Assembly: GCF_028294535.1 (NCBI RefSeq)
Contig: NZ_JAQBIE010000013.1
Location: forward strand, 1 to 64,000
From: Paracoccus onchidii
GTDB taxonomy: Bacteria; Pseudomonadota; Alphaproteobacteria; Rhodobacterales; Rhodobacteraceae
Direction of reading: 5' to 3'
Length of the DNA: 64,000 nucleotides
In this document: positions 43,980-53,500 of the stretch, piece after piece
Position numbering within the stretch: the stretch's first letter is position 1
Layout of the letters: every line of letters begins with the position of its first letter
Translations under genes and position numbers: made by a program
The notes under the pieces: model-generated
Databases searched by the model: none
The model's input: the letters and a program-made list of their open reading frames with translations, nothing else
What the model was told of the DNA's origin: nothing

Positions 43980-44525
43980 ATGTGGCTTTTCTGGCTGTTT
44001 GTCGCCATACCGATTGTTGAAATCGCGCTGTTCATTCAGGTGGGCGGGCTGATCGGGCTTTGGCCGACATTGGCGATCGTGATCCTGACCGCGGTTATCG
44101 GGTCATCGTTGATGCGCAGTCAGGGCGCCAGTGCACTGGCCGAAGTCCAACGCAGTTTCAACGAGTTGCGCGATCCCAGCCGGCCGCTGGCGCATGGGGT
44201 GATGATCCTGATTGCCGGGATGCTGCTTCTGACCCCCGGCTTCTTTACCGATACCGTCGGGTTGCTGTTGCTGGTGCCAAAACTGCGCGATCGGGTCATG
44301 AACCAGCTGTCCCGCCATGTGCGGGTTTCTGGTTTTTCGGTCAATTCGGGCATGCACCGGCGTGACACGCACCGCGCCCCCTATGGCGAAGGCGTGATCG
44401 ACGGTGAATACGAAGTGACCGAACCACATGACGGAAACGGTCGCCGCACGCCCACAGACCTGCCGCCGGAACTGGAGGGCGACGACCAGCCACCGCGCGG
44501 CAATTCGGGCTGGACGCGCCATTGA
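43980..44525 (+). CDS. fxsA: FxsA-family membrane protein
   Basis: A 181 aa inner-membrane protein with about three hydrophobic segments (FWLFVAIPIVEIALFIQVGG; LWPTLAIVILTAVIGSSLM; HGVMILIAGMLLLTPGFFTD) and a hydrophilic C-terminal tail. FxsA overexpression suppresses F-exclusion of phage T7 in E. coli; its cellular role is unclear. The start is the ATG after GGAAGGGGA. It is 57 bases upstream of secB. Confidence 0.9.
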   Translation: MWLFWLFVAIPIVEIALFIQVGGLIGLWPTLAIVILTAVIGSSLMRSQGASALAEVQRSFNELRDPSRPLAHGVMILIAGMLLLTPGFFTDTVGLLLLVPKLRDRVMNQLSRHVRVSGFSVNSGMHRRDTHRAPYGEGVIDGEYEVTEPHDGNGRRTPTDLPPELEGDDQPPRGNSGWTRH

Positions 44526-44582
44526 GGCCGTAACAACCACCTGCTAGAACCTGCCCCAAGTTCGAACTTGTGAGGTAGAAAA

Positions 44583-45113
44583 ATGGCCGACGAAACCACT
44601 CCGAACGGTGAAGCAGCCGCGCAGCAACCGGCGCAACAGCCGGTTCGCATGCAGATCCTGGCGCAATATATCCGGGATCTGTCCTTCGAAAACGCGGTTG
44701 CCACCAAAGGCGCCCCATCGGGAGATGTGCAGCCCGAAATGACCGTGCAGGTCAGCCTCGATGCGCGCAAGCGTTCGACCGAGCATCAGTATGAGGTGAT
44801 TTCCAAGTTTCGGGTCACATCGAAGAACAAGGCCGATGACAGCACGATGTTTCTCATCGAGCTGGATTATGGCGGGGTGTTTCATGTCGAAGGCGTTCCC
44901 GAAGACCAGTTGCACCCGTTTCTGATGATCGAATGCCCGCGCATGCTGTTCCCCTTCGTGCGCCGGATTGTCTCTGACCTGTCGCGCGATGGTGGTTTTC
45001 CGCCCTTCAACATGGATCCGGTCGATTTCGTCGCACTCTATCGTCAGGAATTGGCGCGCCGCGCCCAGGCCCAAACGGAAGCCGGCGCACCGGCCAATCA
45101 GAAACTTTCCTGA
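44583..45113 (+). CDS. secB: protein-export chaperone SecB
   Basis: SecB is a tetrameric chaperone that keeps precursors unfolded and hands them to SecA. The 176 aa protein has ILAQYIRDLSFENA, the beta-sheet region TVQVSLDARKR, and CPRMLFPFVRRIVSDLSRDGGFPPFNMDPVDF, all hallmarks of the family. GAGGT precedes the ATG. It is directly abutted by the HD-domain gene. Confidence 0.97.
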   Translation: MADETTPNGEAAAQQPAQQPVRMQILAQYIRDLSFENAVATKGAPSGDVQPEMTVQVSLDARKRSTEHQYEVISKFRVTSKNKADDSTMFLIELDYGGVFHVEGVPEDQLHPFLMIECPRMLFPFVRRIVSDLSRDGGFPPFNMDPVDFVALYRQELARRAQAQTEAGAPANQKLS

Positions 45114-45722
45114 ATGGCACGCAGATCCAGCCGCGCCTGGCAGCGAATGCTGTCGGGCCGGCGCCTTGATCTTCTGGATCCGACCCCTTTCGATATCGAG
45201 ATCGAGGATATCGCCCACGGCCTTGCCTTCGTGGCGCGCTGGAACGGCCAGACGCATGGCGACTGGCCGTATTCAGTCGCAGAACACTCGGTTCTGGTTG
45301 AAGATATCTTCGCGCGCCTGAACCCTGCATCGGAACCTTCGTGGCGCCTGGCTGCCCTGCTGCACGATGCACCGGAATATGTCATCGGAGACATGATTTC
45401 GCCGGTAAAATCCGCACTTGGTCACGAATATGGTGCAATGGATGAACGTCTGACAACCGCAATCCATCGCCGTTTCGGCCTGCCTGCGATACTTCCCGCG
45501 GCGATCAAGAAAAAGATCAAGCTGGCAGACCGGATATCTGCCCGCCTCGAAGCGGTTCAGATCGCGGGCTTTTCAGAAAGCGAAGCCCGGCGATTGTTTC
45601 CAGTTCCGAACGCGGAGCTGCTGACATCTTTGGAAATCACGCCCGAACCGCCGGCGACAGTGCGGGCCGCGTATCTGGCGCGCTTCCATTTCCTGATGGG
45701 CCTGATCGATTCAAGAAACTGA
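45114..45722 (+). CDS. HD-domain phosphohydrolase-family protein
   Basis: A 202 aa metal-dependent HD hydrolase. Metal ligands are His58 in YSVAEHSVLV and His84-Asp85 in ALLHDAPEYVIGDM, the pattern of YfbR-like nucleotidases and related phosphohydrolases. A later Asp lies in KLADRISARLEA. Substrate unknown; a 5'-nucleotidase role is one possibility. Its ATG follows the secB stop without a gap, so translation is probably coupled. Confidence 0.82.
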   Translation: MARRSSRAWQRMLSGRRLDLLDPTPFDIEIEDIAHGLAFVARWNGQTHGDWPYSVAEHSVLVEDIFARLNPASEPSWRLAALLHDAPEYVIGDMISPVKSALGHEYGAMDERLTTAIHRRFGLPAILPAAIKKKIKLADRISARLEAVQIAGFSESEARRLFPVPNAELLTSLEITPEPPATVRAAYLARFHFLMGLIDSRN

Positions 45723-45785
45723 CAGGCCCCGTCAGGCAGGTTCAGATTCACGCAGATCGGGTGTTTCCACCGTCTTCCGATCCGT

Positions 45786-46097
45786 TCAGATCAACAGATC
45801 TTCCAGCGTCTTGCCGTTTTCAAGGTTTTCCTGCACCCAGCGCGGCTTACGTCCACGCCCCGTCCAGGTCATGGTCGGATCATTCGGGTTCGCATATTTC
45901 GGCGCGACGGTTCCGGTACGAGGGGGCTTGGCGCCCGTCAGCTCCGACAGGTTAAAACCATGGGATCTTGCGGCCTCTTCAACGGCGGCCAGTGCTTCAC
46001 GCCTTTTGCGATCCTCATAGGAATTGATCGCGCGGTCAATCTTTGCCCGCAATTCGCGCATTTCCTTAAGGTTAAGTTTGTCAAAATCTATGTTCAT
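45786..46097 (-). CDS. hvrA: H-NS-family regulator, HvrA-like
   Basis: A roughly 103 aa H-NS-type nucleoid protein. An N-terminal helical oligomerisation segment (LNLKEMRELRAKIDRAINSY) leads into the C-terminal DNA-binding motif KYANPNDPTMTWTGRGRKPRW. Its position behind regA matches hvrA of Rhodobacter capsulatus, an H-NS-like trans-regulator of photosynthesis genes; spb of R. sphaeroides is the equivalent. Three starts are possible (46130 TTG, 46112 and 46097 ATG); 46097 is chosen without a strong ribosome-binding site to decide it. It lies 74 bases downstream of regA. Confidence 0.88.
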   Translation of the reverse strand: MNIDFDKLNLKEMRELRAKIDRAINSYEDRKRREALAAVEEAARSHGFNLSELTGAKPPRTGTVAPKYANPNDPTMTWTGRGRKPRWVQENLENGKTLEDLLI

Positions 46098-46171
46098 ATC
46101 TTTGGCGTCCATTTCCTGATATTCAGGCAACCTATATCAACATAGTTTAGTTTCAATAGAATCAGAACTAT

Positions 46172-46726
46172 TTATCTTGGGCCCCTTTTGGCAAGAATTC
46201 GCTGAAGCGTCCTGCGATGCATATGAAGACGGCGTGCAGTTTCGCTGACATTGCGGTCGCATTGTTCATAAACACGCTGAATATGTTCCCACCTTACCCT
46301 ATCCGCCGACATGGGGTTTTCGGGTGGCGGCGGCAAAAGCTCTCCGTCTGCCAGCAACGCCGAGGTGATATCGTTGGCATCAGCCGGCTTGGAAAGATAA
46401 TCGGTTGCGCCCATTTTCACGGCGGCCACCGCCGTTGCAATGGCGCCATATCCCGTCAGAACAATAATCTTGGCCTCTTCGCGCGCCTCGCGCAGCGCTT
46501 CGACGACATCCAGCCCATTGCCGTCTTCCAACCGCAAATCAATAACCGCATAGGCGGGGGCGGAATCTTCGATCATGACCATCGCATCTGCGACCGACAG
46601 CGCCGTGCGGGTCTGGAAGCCACGACGTTCCATTGCCCGTGCCAGACGGCTAACGAACATGTCATCGTCATCGACCAGCAGCAAGGAAGGATCCGGCCCC
46701 AGCGCCAGCCGTTTTTCATCGTTCAT
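46172..46726 (-). CDS. regA: redox response regulator RegA/PrrA
   Basis: RegA (PrrA, ActR) is the DNA-binding partner of RegB and controls respiration, carbon and nitrogen fixation and, in phototrophs, photosynthesis. The 184 aa protein has a receiver domain with acidic pocket VDDDD (18-22), phosphoacceptor Asp63 in AVIDLRLEDG and Lys in YLSKPAD. A proline-rich linker PPPPENP and a Fis-type HTH (NVSETARRLHMHRRTLQRIL) follow, the RegA signature. GAGGGC precedes the ATG. It is downstream of senC on the minus strand. Confidence 0.96.
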   Translation of the reverse strand: MNDEKRLALGPDPSLLLVDDDDMFVSRLARAMERRGFQTRTALSVADAMVMIEDSAPAYAVIDLRLEDGNGLDVVEALREAREEAKIIVLTGYGAIATAVAAVKMGATDYLSKPADANDITSALLADGELLPPPPENPMSADRVRWEHIQRVYEQCDRNVSETARRLHMHRRTLQRILAKRGPR

Positions 46727-46798
46727 GGTCAGCCCTCGCGTTTGCCCGATCTAAACGTGAAAGGGCGGAAAATTCAATGTGGCGCGATCTGAATGGAT

Positions 46799-47428
46799 TC
46801 AGGTCGCCTTATCAATGAAGCAACCGACCCTTTCGCTCATTTCGGTGGGGGAAACATTACGTGCAAAGAATTCGACGGTCTGGTTTCCCGGCATGACCAG
46901 ATAAGTATTGGTCATGTGGTCCACCAGATAATATTCATCGTCTTCTTCGTCATTGGCCTTGTAATAGTTGCGCCAGCCCTTGTTCGCCGCGGCGACTTCC
47001 TCGTCCGTGCCCGTCAGGCCAATCATCTCGTCCGAAATCATATCTGTGTAATCGGCCAAAACTTCCGGCGTATCGCGACGTGGATCCACGGTGATGAAAA
47101 CCATCTGCGCATCCTTGCCCTGCTCGGCCAGCAAGGCCTGCGCTTCTGCGTTTCGCGCATTATCCAGCGGGCAGACATCTGGACAGAAGGTATATCCAAA
47201 ATACAAAAGGGTCGGCTTGGTAAATACCTGTGCGGCAGTTACCCGTTCGCCATCATCCCGCGTCAGGGTGAAATCGGCGCCGAAACTGTCCATACCACCG
47301 GAAACCGTACTGCTGCGACATTGTGCGTATTGATCGCCGCCACTTTTCTGCGAAAGATAGACACCGCCGCCAACCAGCAGTGCCAAGGCTGCGACAGATC
47401 CAAGGATCAGGCTAGTGCGATTGGGCAT
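46799..47428 (-). CDS. senC: SCO1/SenC/PrrC copper protein
   Basis: A 209 aa membrane-anchored SCO protein involved in CuA assembly of cytochrome oxidase and in redox signalling to RegB/PrrB. An N-terminal membrane helix (LILGSVAALALLVGGGVYL) is followed by a thioredoxin-like domain. Copper ligands are Cys82 and Cys86 in FCPDVCPLD and His171 in VDHMTNTYLV. The start at MPNRTSL lies behind AAGGAC; the open frame upstream overlaps regB. It is divergent from regB across 70 bases. Confidence 0.95.
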   Translation of the reverse strand: MPNRTSLILGSVAALALLVGGGVYLSQKSGGDQYAQCRSSTVSGGMDSFGADFTLTRDDGERVTAAQVFTKPTLLYFGYTFCPDVCPLDNARNAEAQALLAEQGKDAQMVFITVDPRRDTPEVLADYTDMISDEMIGLTGTDEEVAAANKGWRNYYKANDEEDDEYYLVDHMTNTYLVMPGNQTVEFFARNVSPTEMSERVGCFIDKAT

Positions 47429-47498
47429 ATGGCAGTCCTTTCGGGTTTGAATTCGGCCGCATTGATCGCGCATAGCCGGACAGGTATCAAGGCACGCG

Positions 47499-48815
47499 AT
47501 GTCGCAGCAATCCGCACAGATTAGTGAACAGCTCGGTTCCGCCCGGCGGGCCGAACCGATCCGCATGCGCACATTGGTTCTGTTGCGCTGGGTCGCTATC
47601 GTCGGACAGCTTGCAGCGGTCATCGCGGCCTGGACCATTGGAATCGAATTTGCGCTGGGGTCGGTGCTGGCGCTGATCTGCGTCATGCTGGCGATGAACC
47701 TTTGGCAAATTCTCAATCCGCCCCGACGGACGTCACCTGGCCGCGCCGCGCGTCATCTGGCCTTCGACCTGATTCAGATTTCCGCGTTGATTGCCCTGAC
47801 CGGCGGCCTGACCAATCCCTTCGCATTGCTGGTTCTTGCACCCGTCACCGTGTCTGCGACGACGCTGAACTCCCGTCAAACCCTTGCGCTGGGGCTGGCG
47901 ACAGTCGTCATGATCACGCTGGCGTCCTGGCTGGCCCTGCCGTTGCATGACCGTCATGGAACGCCGCTGGAAATACAGCCTTTGCTGGCGCTTGGCCATT
48001 GGGTCGCGCTGGTAATCGGGGTTGGGTTCTTCGCGGTCTATACGCATCGGGTGACCGCAGAGCTGACGGCAACCGCGGATGCGTTATTTGCCACGCAAAT
48101 GGCCCTGGCACGGGAACAGCGCCTGCAACATCTTGGCGGAGTTGTGGCGGCGGCAGCGCATGAAATGGGCACCCCCCTGGCGACGATCAAGTTGATTGCG
48201 GCCGAGCTGGCCGATGAACTGACGGATCGGCCGGATTTGCGCGATGACGCTGTTGCCCTGCGTCAATCGGCCGAGCGTTGCGGCGAAATCCTTCGCAGCA
48301 TGGGTCGCGCGGGCAAGGATGACCTGTTGCTGCACGCAGCGCCTCTGCGCGCCATTCTCGAAGACGCTGCCGAGCCGCATCAGGGCCGTGGTCCCTTCGT
48401 GGAAATCCTTGCCGAAGGACCGGGCATCAGGCGCGACCCGGCCATTACGCACGCACTGCGCAACCTGATCCAGAACGCCGTCGATTTCGCCAGCACCCGC
48501 GTCGTCATAGAAGGGGTTGCAACCGCCTCGCATCTGACCGTGACCATTCGCGATGACGGACCGGGCTATCCTGCCGCCTTGCTGGCGCGGATCGGTGACC
48601 CCTTTCTGACCAGCCGCAAGACGGGCGCGCAACGCGATGGATATGACGGCATGGGGCTTGGACTGTTCATCGCCAAGACCCTGCTTGAACGATCGGGCGC
48701 GAAGCTGTCATTTGCCAATGGCGGGCCCGGGGCGCTGGTCACCGTGCGCTGGCCGTTGGAACGGATCGTCATGGATGAAAGGGCGCGTCTGGGCCACAAC
48801 CCGCCCCTCGAATAG
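47499..48815 (+). CDS. regB: redox sensor histidine kinase RegB/PrrB
   Basis: RegB (PrrB) senses quinone-pool and redox state and phosphorylates RegA. The 438 aa protein has about six N-terminal membrane helices with the quinone-sensing heptapeptide GGLTNPF (102-108). The phosphoacceptor is His221 in AAAAHEMGTPLATI. The redox-active Cys is present as Cys261 in AERCGEIL. The ATPase domain has NLIQNAVDFA, DDGPGYP and GMGLGLFIAKTLL. It is divergent from senC-regA-hvrA, the standard arrangement of this locus. Confidence 0.97.
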   Translation: MSQQSAQISEQLGSARRAEPIRMRTLVLLRWVAIVGQLAAVIAAWTIGIEFALGSVLALICVMLAMNLWQILNPPRRTSPGRAARHLAFDLIQISALIALTGGLTNPFALLVLAPVTVSATTLNSRQTLALGLATVVMITLASWLALPLHDRHGTPLEIQPLLALGHWVALVIGVGFFAVYTHRVTAELTATADALFATQMALAREQRLQHLGGVVAAAAHEMGTPLATIKLIAAELADELTDRPDLRDDAVALRQSAERCGEILRSMGRAGKDDLLLHAAPLRAILEDAAEPHQGRGPFVEILAEGPGIRRDPAITHALRNLIQNAVDFASTRVVIEGVATASHLTVTIRDDGPGYPAALLARIGDPFLTSRKTGAQRDGYDGMGLGLFIAKTLLERSGAKLSFANGGPGALVTVRWPLERIVMDERARLGHNPPLE

Positions 48816-48882
48816 CTGCGCGTTAACCGATCATTAAGTCCGCCGACCCTATGGTCAGAAAAACGAATGGAGGCTGAGTCCC

Positions 48883-50484
48883 GTGTTTTCTGAAGGTATC
48901 GTCGTTGTTGCGACCGCGATTCTGGGCGGGACGGTTTCGGTTGTCCTTGCCATAGCCTGCATACGCTTGTGGGATCGCACACGAAACAGCTATTTTGCGA
49001 CGAAACGTGCGGGCCGGCTCGAAGCGCGGCTTCAACCGATGGTGTTCCTGTTTCAGGAAGGCCGCCTGATCGATGCCACTGAACCGGCCCGCGATCTTCT
49101 GTCGCGCATCCCCGCACCTTCGGGGGAATGGCAGCGACTGATGCAATGGCTTGCGCCGCGCTTTGACAACGCACAGGAACGGCTGGCAGACATCCCCCCA
49201 CATGGGCGGGATGAGCTTGTCGGAAACGATGGCAGCGGAACCGCCACCCTGCGTGTCGTGGCAGAACATATCGGCGGGGACACAATCCGAATAACCCTGA
49301 CTGATCCGTCGGCGCAAGGTGCCGGTATCGTCGTCGATGCACTGTGTCAGCAAGCCATGGAAGAAGAGTTGGACCTGCTGCGTGGCGCGCTGGACCAGAC
49401 CCCGACTCTGATCTGGCGCCAGGATGGCGAGGGTCGTGTCACCTGGGCCAACAGCACCTATCTGCGTCGTGTCGAGGAACGCGACGGCGCTATGATCGGT
49501 TGGCCGCTTCCCCGGCTGCTTGAGGCCTCAAGGCAGGCACCCGGGACGGACAATCAAACCCGTCGGGCGCAGCTGGATACCAATGGCGTCATTTCCTGGT
49601 TCGAATGCTACAGTCACAAAATCGGCGACGAAACGATGATGTTCGCCCTTCCCGCCGATGCCGCCGTCCGCGCCGAGCGCAGCCTGCGGGAATTCGTGCA
49701 GACCCTGACCAAGACATTTGCGGATCTGCCCACCGGGCTTGCGATCTTTGATCGGGAACGAAACCTGCAACTGTTCAACCCCGCCCTGCTGGATCTGACG
49801 GGGTTGCCGACCGGTTTCCTGACCGCCCGCCCGACCCTGTTCGACCTGCTGGACAAGTTGCGCGAACTGCGCATGGTTCCGGAACCAAAGGATTTCCGCA
49901 GTTGGCGCCAGCAGATGAATCAGTTGGAAAGCGCCGCAGCCACAGGACGGCATGTCGAAACCTGGTCCCTGCCCGGCGGGCAAACCTATCGCGTGACCGG
50001 CCGTCCTCACCCCGATGGTGCGGTTGCATTTCTGTTCGAGGACATCACCTCGGAAATGTCCAAGACCCGACAATTCCGAGCCGAGCTTTTGATGGCCGCA
50101 CATGTTCTTGACGGAATAGAAGACGCCCTGATCGTCTTTGGTCCCGGCGGTGACATGCTGACGATGAACCAGTCCTATCGGGAATTGTGGCAGGACCAGC
50201 CCGAAGATCTGGCCGCGGCGCTGGCGCAATGGCAGCAGCGCATAGAAACGGGACCCGGCTTTGATGCCCTGGTCTCACGCCTGTCGGGCCAGGATGGTCA
50301 GAACCGCAGCAGTGGCGCCATCAGCGGGCCTGATGGCAAGCTGCTACGTTGGAGCGTATCCACCCTGGCCGGCGGTCGTCGAATGCTGCGATTCCGGTCG
50401 TCAGAAGCGTCATGGGATCAGATCACTGACCCCGCAGAATCCCAAATCGACGTGAAGACAGCGCGGGCGATCGGCGCGGATTGA
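48883..50484 (+). CDS. multi-PAS membrane protein, DivL-like, without kinase domain
   Basis: A 533 aa protein with one N-terminal membrane helix (IVVVATAILGGTVSVVLAIACI) and at least three PAS-like modules (about residues 165-260, 270-390 and 400-500), for example GLAIFDRERNLQLFNPALLDL and ALIVFGPGGDMLTMNQSYRELW. There is no His-kinase DHp or ATPase domain. It resembles the PAS-only DivL homologues of Rhodobacterales, which in R. capsulatus modulate the CckA-ChpT-CtrA pathway and gene-transfer-agent production; the assignment here is inference. GTG start behind GGAGG, 67 bases after regB. Confidence 0.75.
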   Translation: MFSEGIVVVATAILGGTVSVVLAIACIRLWDRTRNSYFATKRAGRLEARLQPMVFLFQEGRLIDATEPARDLLSRIPAPSGEWQRLMQWLAPRFDNAQERLADIPPHGRDELVGNDGSGTATLRVVAEHIGGDTIRITLTDPSAQGAGIVVDALCQQAMEEELDLLRGALDQTPTLIWRQDGEGRVTWANSTYLRRVEERDGAMIGWPLPRLLEASRQAPGTDNQTRRAQLDTNGVISWFECYSHKIGDETMMFALPADAAVRAERSLREFVQTLTKTFADLPTGLAIFDRERNLQLFNPALLDLTGLPTGFLTARPTLFDLLDKLRELRMVPEPKDFRSWRQQMNQLESAAATGRHVETWSLPGGQTYRVTGRPHPDGAVAFLFEDITSEMSKTRQFRAELLMAAHVLDGIEDALIVFGPGGDMLTMNQSYRELWQDQPEDLAAALAQWQQRIETGPGFDALVSRLSGQDGQNRSSGAISGPDGKLLRWSVSTLAGGRRMLRFRSSEASWDQITDPAESQIDVKTARAIGAD

Positions 50485-50500
50485 GATCCGCGCCAACAGG

Positions 50501-53500
50501 TCAATAATCGCGCTCGAAAAAGACACCTATGGTGCTTTCACCATCGCTTGCAACAGATCCGCGTGCGCGCAGGCTTTTCGTGATGTCGAGGTTCAGATTT
50601 ATGTTCGTCGTCCCATCATCGCCGATCGCGACGTCGGTATAGACATTCTCGCTCAGGTATTTTCCGGCGCGAACTTCGACATTTCCTTCATCATCGGTCT
50701 GCAGATCCAGATCGTCCAGCCCTGCGCCGGCACGCAGACGACTGACGATACCCTCGCCGCCCCGGCCGGCAAGAACCGCCAGCGCATTGGCCAGCTGCGC
50801 AGCCTGAAGGGGGCTGATATTGTCCAGCCCCTGCCCGAACAACAGCTGCGAAAGCACTTCTTCCTCGGGCAATTCGGGCGAGGATTCGAACTTGATATCC
50901 GGGTCGCGCGCCTCTCCGTCGATAATGATGCGGGTGGTGATGTCATCCTGGGTTGTCTCGGCGACAAGCGTAATCACCGGGATCAATGACCCCTGCAGCT
51001 CGACCAGCCCCTCGGTCAGCACGAAACGCTTGCCCAACAGATCCACACGCCCGCGGATCAGTTCCAGATGCCCGATGGGAATCGCATTCCGGGTCGTTCC
51101 CTGAACGGTCAAATCTCCGCCCATCTCGGCATCGACCCCACGACCGCGAATGAAGATCCTTTGGGGGGCATTGATCTGAAGGTCCAGACGCGGAGGGTTC
51201 GCCGGCGGCGTCGATGGCGGTGCCGCCATTCCGGCATCGCGCGATGCTGCGCTGGGGTATTCCTCGATCCCCGCCTTGGCACGCGTCGCGCGCATCGGCC
51301 TTGTATCTCCGACATGTTCGATATCGGGAATGGATTTTGCGCCGCCCAGACCCGTGGAAGGAATGCGAAGCTCGGTCTCGCCCAGATCGACACGGCCAGA
51401 AATCAGTGGCCCGTCGGCGAAACTGCCGGTGAAGCGCACATCCCCATTGATGCGCGTCTCGTAAAGATTTGGATCCCGCACGACAACATTGTCCAGCACC
51501 ACATCCAGATCAGCGCTGCCGGCAGTCAGATTCACCGGACCATCAACCGTCAGCCGTCCGCCCGCTCCGACACCTGCTTCTGCATCGACATTGATGTTTC
51601 CGTTCTGGAAACCAGCCGTCACATTCATCCGTTCCAGCCGCAAGCCAAGACCGGGCTCGGCAAGCTCGCCGTTGCGCAACTGCACTTGCCCGGACAGGGC
51701 CTGCAATGACGGCGCGCCCGCCAAACGCAAATCGACCCCAAGCGGCCCTTCGATGCTGCGCGTGCGCAGAAAACCATTGGCAAGCGATGCATTGGTGTTG
51801 CCTGTAATGCTCAGGTCGGTTGTCGCAAAGTTCCGCGCAGCCGATCCGGAAATCTGCAGATTGGTCGCGCCGGGGGCTGTCGCATTCAGATCGAGAATGA
51901 AATTCTCACCCTGCTCGCGAACCGTCCCTGACGCCGTGACGGCCCCAGGCAATTGCCGGACCACCAATCCCAGATCGTTCAGCCGCGCATCAACGGTCAA
52001 ACCGGTCGAGGTGTCACCACTGGCGTCCACCCGCAATTGCGGGTTGGCAATATCGATGCGCTGAACTGAAAGCCCGGCATCCGATTGCGATGCGGCAAGT
52101 TCGAAATTCGTCTGTCCCCGCAACAGCGGATCGACCGATGCCTGACCGACGGACAGGGCATTTGCCTGCCCGGTGGCTTCGATCCGGCGAACCCCGTTGC
52201 TTTCACTGACGCGCCCTTCAAGCGCAACGGCGCCACTTACGCCATTGCCGACAAAACGCAGATCCTGGGCGTTGACGGTGGCATTCAGATCCGTCTCGCC
52301 CGCGCCGACCTTACCGCTGGCCGAGGCATTCAATCGCGGATTTTCGAACTGGGCCTGTTCGATACTGAAAACGCCGTTCTGTTCTGTCCCGGTGACCTTC
52401 AGGCGCGTTTCGCCAGCCAACGCGCCATCGACCTGCGCCTGACCAATCGCCAGATCCTGGGCAGTCCCGGTCAATTCCAGACGCCGCACATCTTCGTTTG
52501 CCTGCTTGAATTCACCGTCGAGCGAGACCGAGCCACGCCATCCTTCACCCAGAAACGCCAGCGAACGCGCCTCGATCTGTGCCGTGATGTCGGTGACACC
52601 CGTGCCATAGACACCGTCGGCATGGGCGGTAACCTGTTCGTTGTTCAGACGCACATCCCGCAGGGTGATCACGCCTGAATTTTCTTCGGCCTCGACCTTC
52701 AGCAAGGTGGTTCCGGTCAGCGCGCCATCGACATTCTGCTGCCCGAGGCTCAAGTTCTGGCCCGTTCCGGTCAGGTCCAGAAATCGCACCCCATCCGTTT
52801 CGGTCACCTTGGCATCGGCCTGCAGGTCGCCCGACCATCCAGCCTTGAAGGCAGCCATGTCGGGAATGTCGAAACTGGCCGTGGCGTCCAGTGCCCCCGC
52901 GACGAAACTTCCTTCCGCTTCGGCGCTCAGCTGCGGATTGGACAGTTGAAAATTCTCAAGCCCGAAACCGTCATCCTGCTGCTGTGCGATGACCGTCAGA
53001 TTCGTGCGCCCCTGCAAGGCATTGTCCAACGCCTCGATGCCGATCTGCAAATCGTCGGCTTCGCCGGTCACGGTCAGCCGTCTTTGTCCATCCGCCCCCG
53101 AAATCTTGGCCTGTGCGTCAAGACCGCCAGCATAGTCAGGATCCGCCGCAGACAGCGACGGCATCGAGATCTGCGCCGTCACATCGCTGGACAAACTGTT
53201 CAGATAGCCTTGCGCCTCTGCGGTCAAACCCTGCGCATTGATCCCGAAATGCTGCAGTTCGATACCCGTGTCGTCACGTCTTGCGCTCAGGTCGATGACG
53301 GATTCGCCCGCCAGCAGGCGATCAGCCTGTTCCTGGTCGATCTGGATGTCCAAGCCGGAAATCTTTGCATCAATGTCGAAGCTGTTGTTGAACAACCGAT
53401 AATATCCGGTCAGCGCCGCATCCGCGCGCCCCGAAACCTGCCTGCCCGCCAGACCGGAAAGGCGTCCGAGATCCGCATATTCCGCATCAATATCCGCCGA

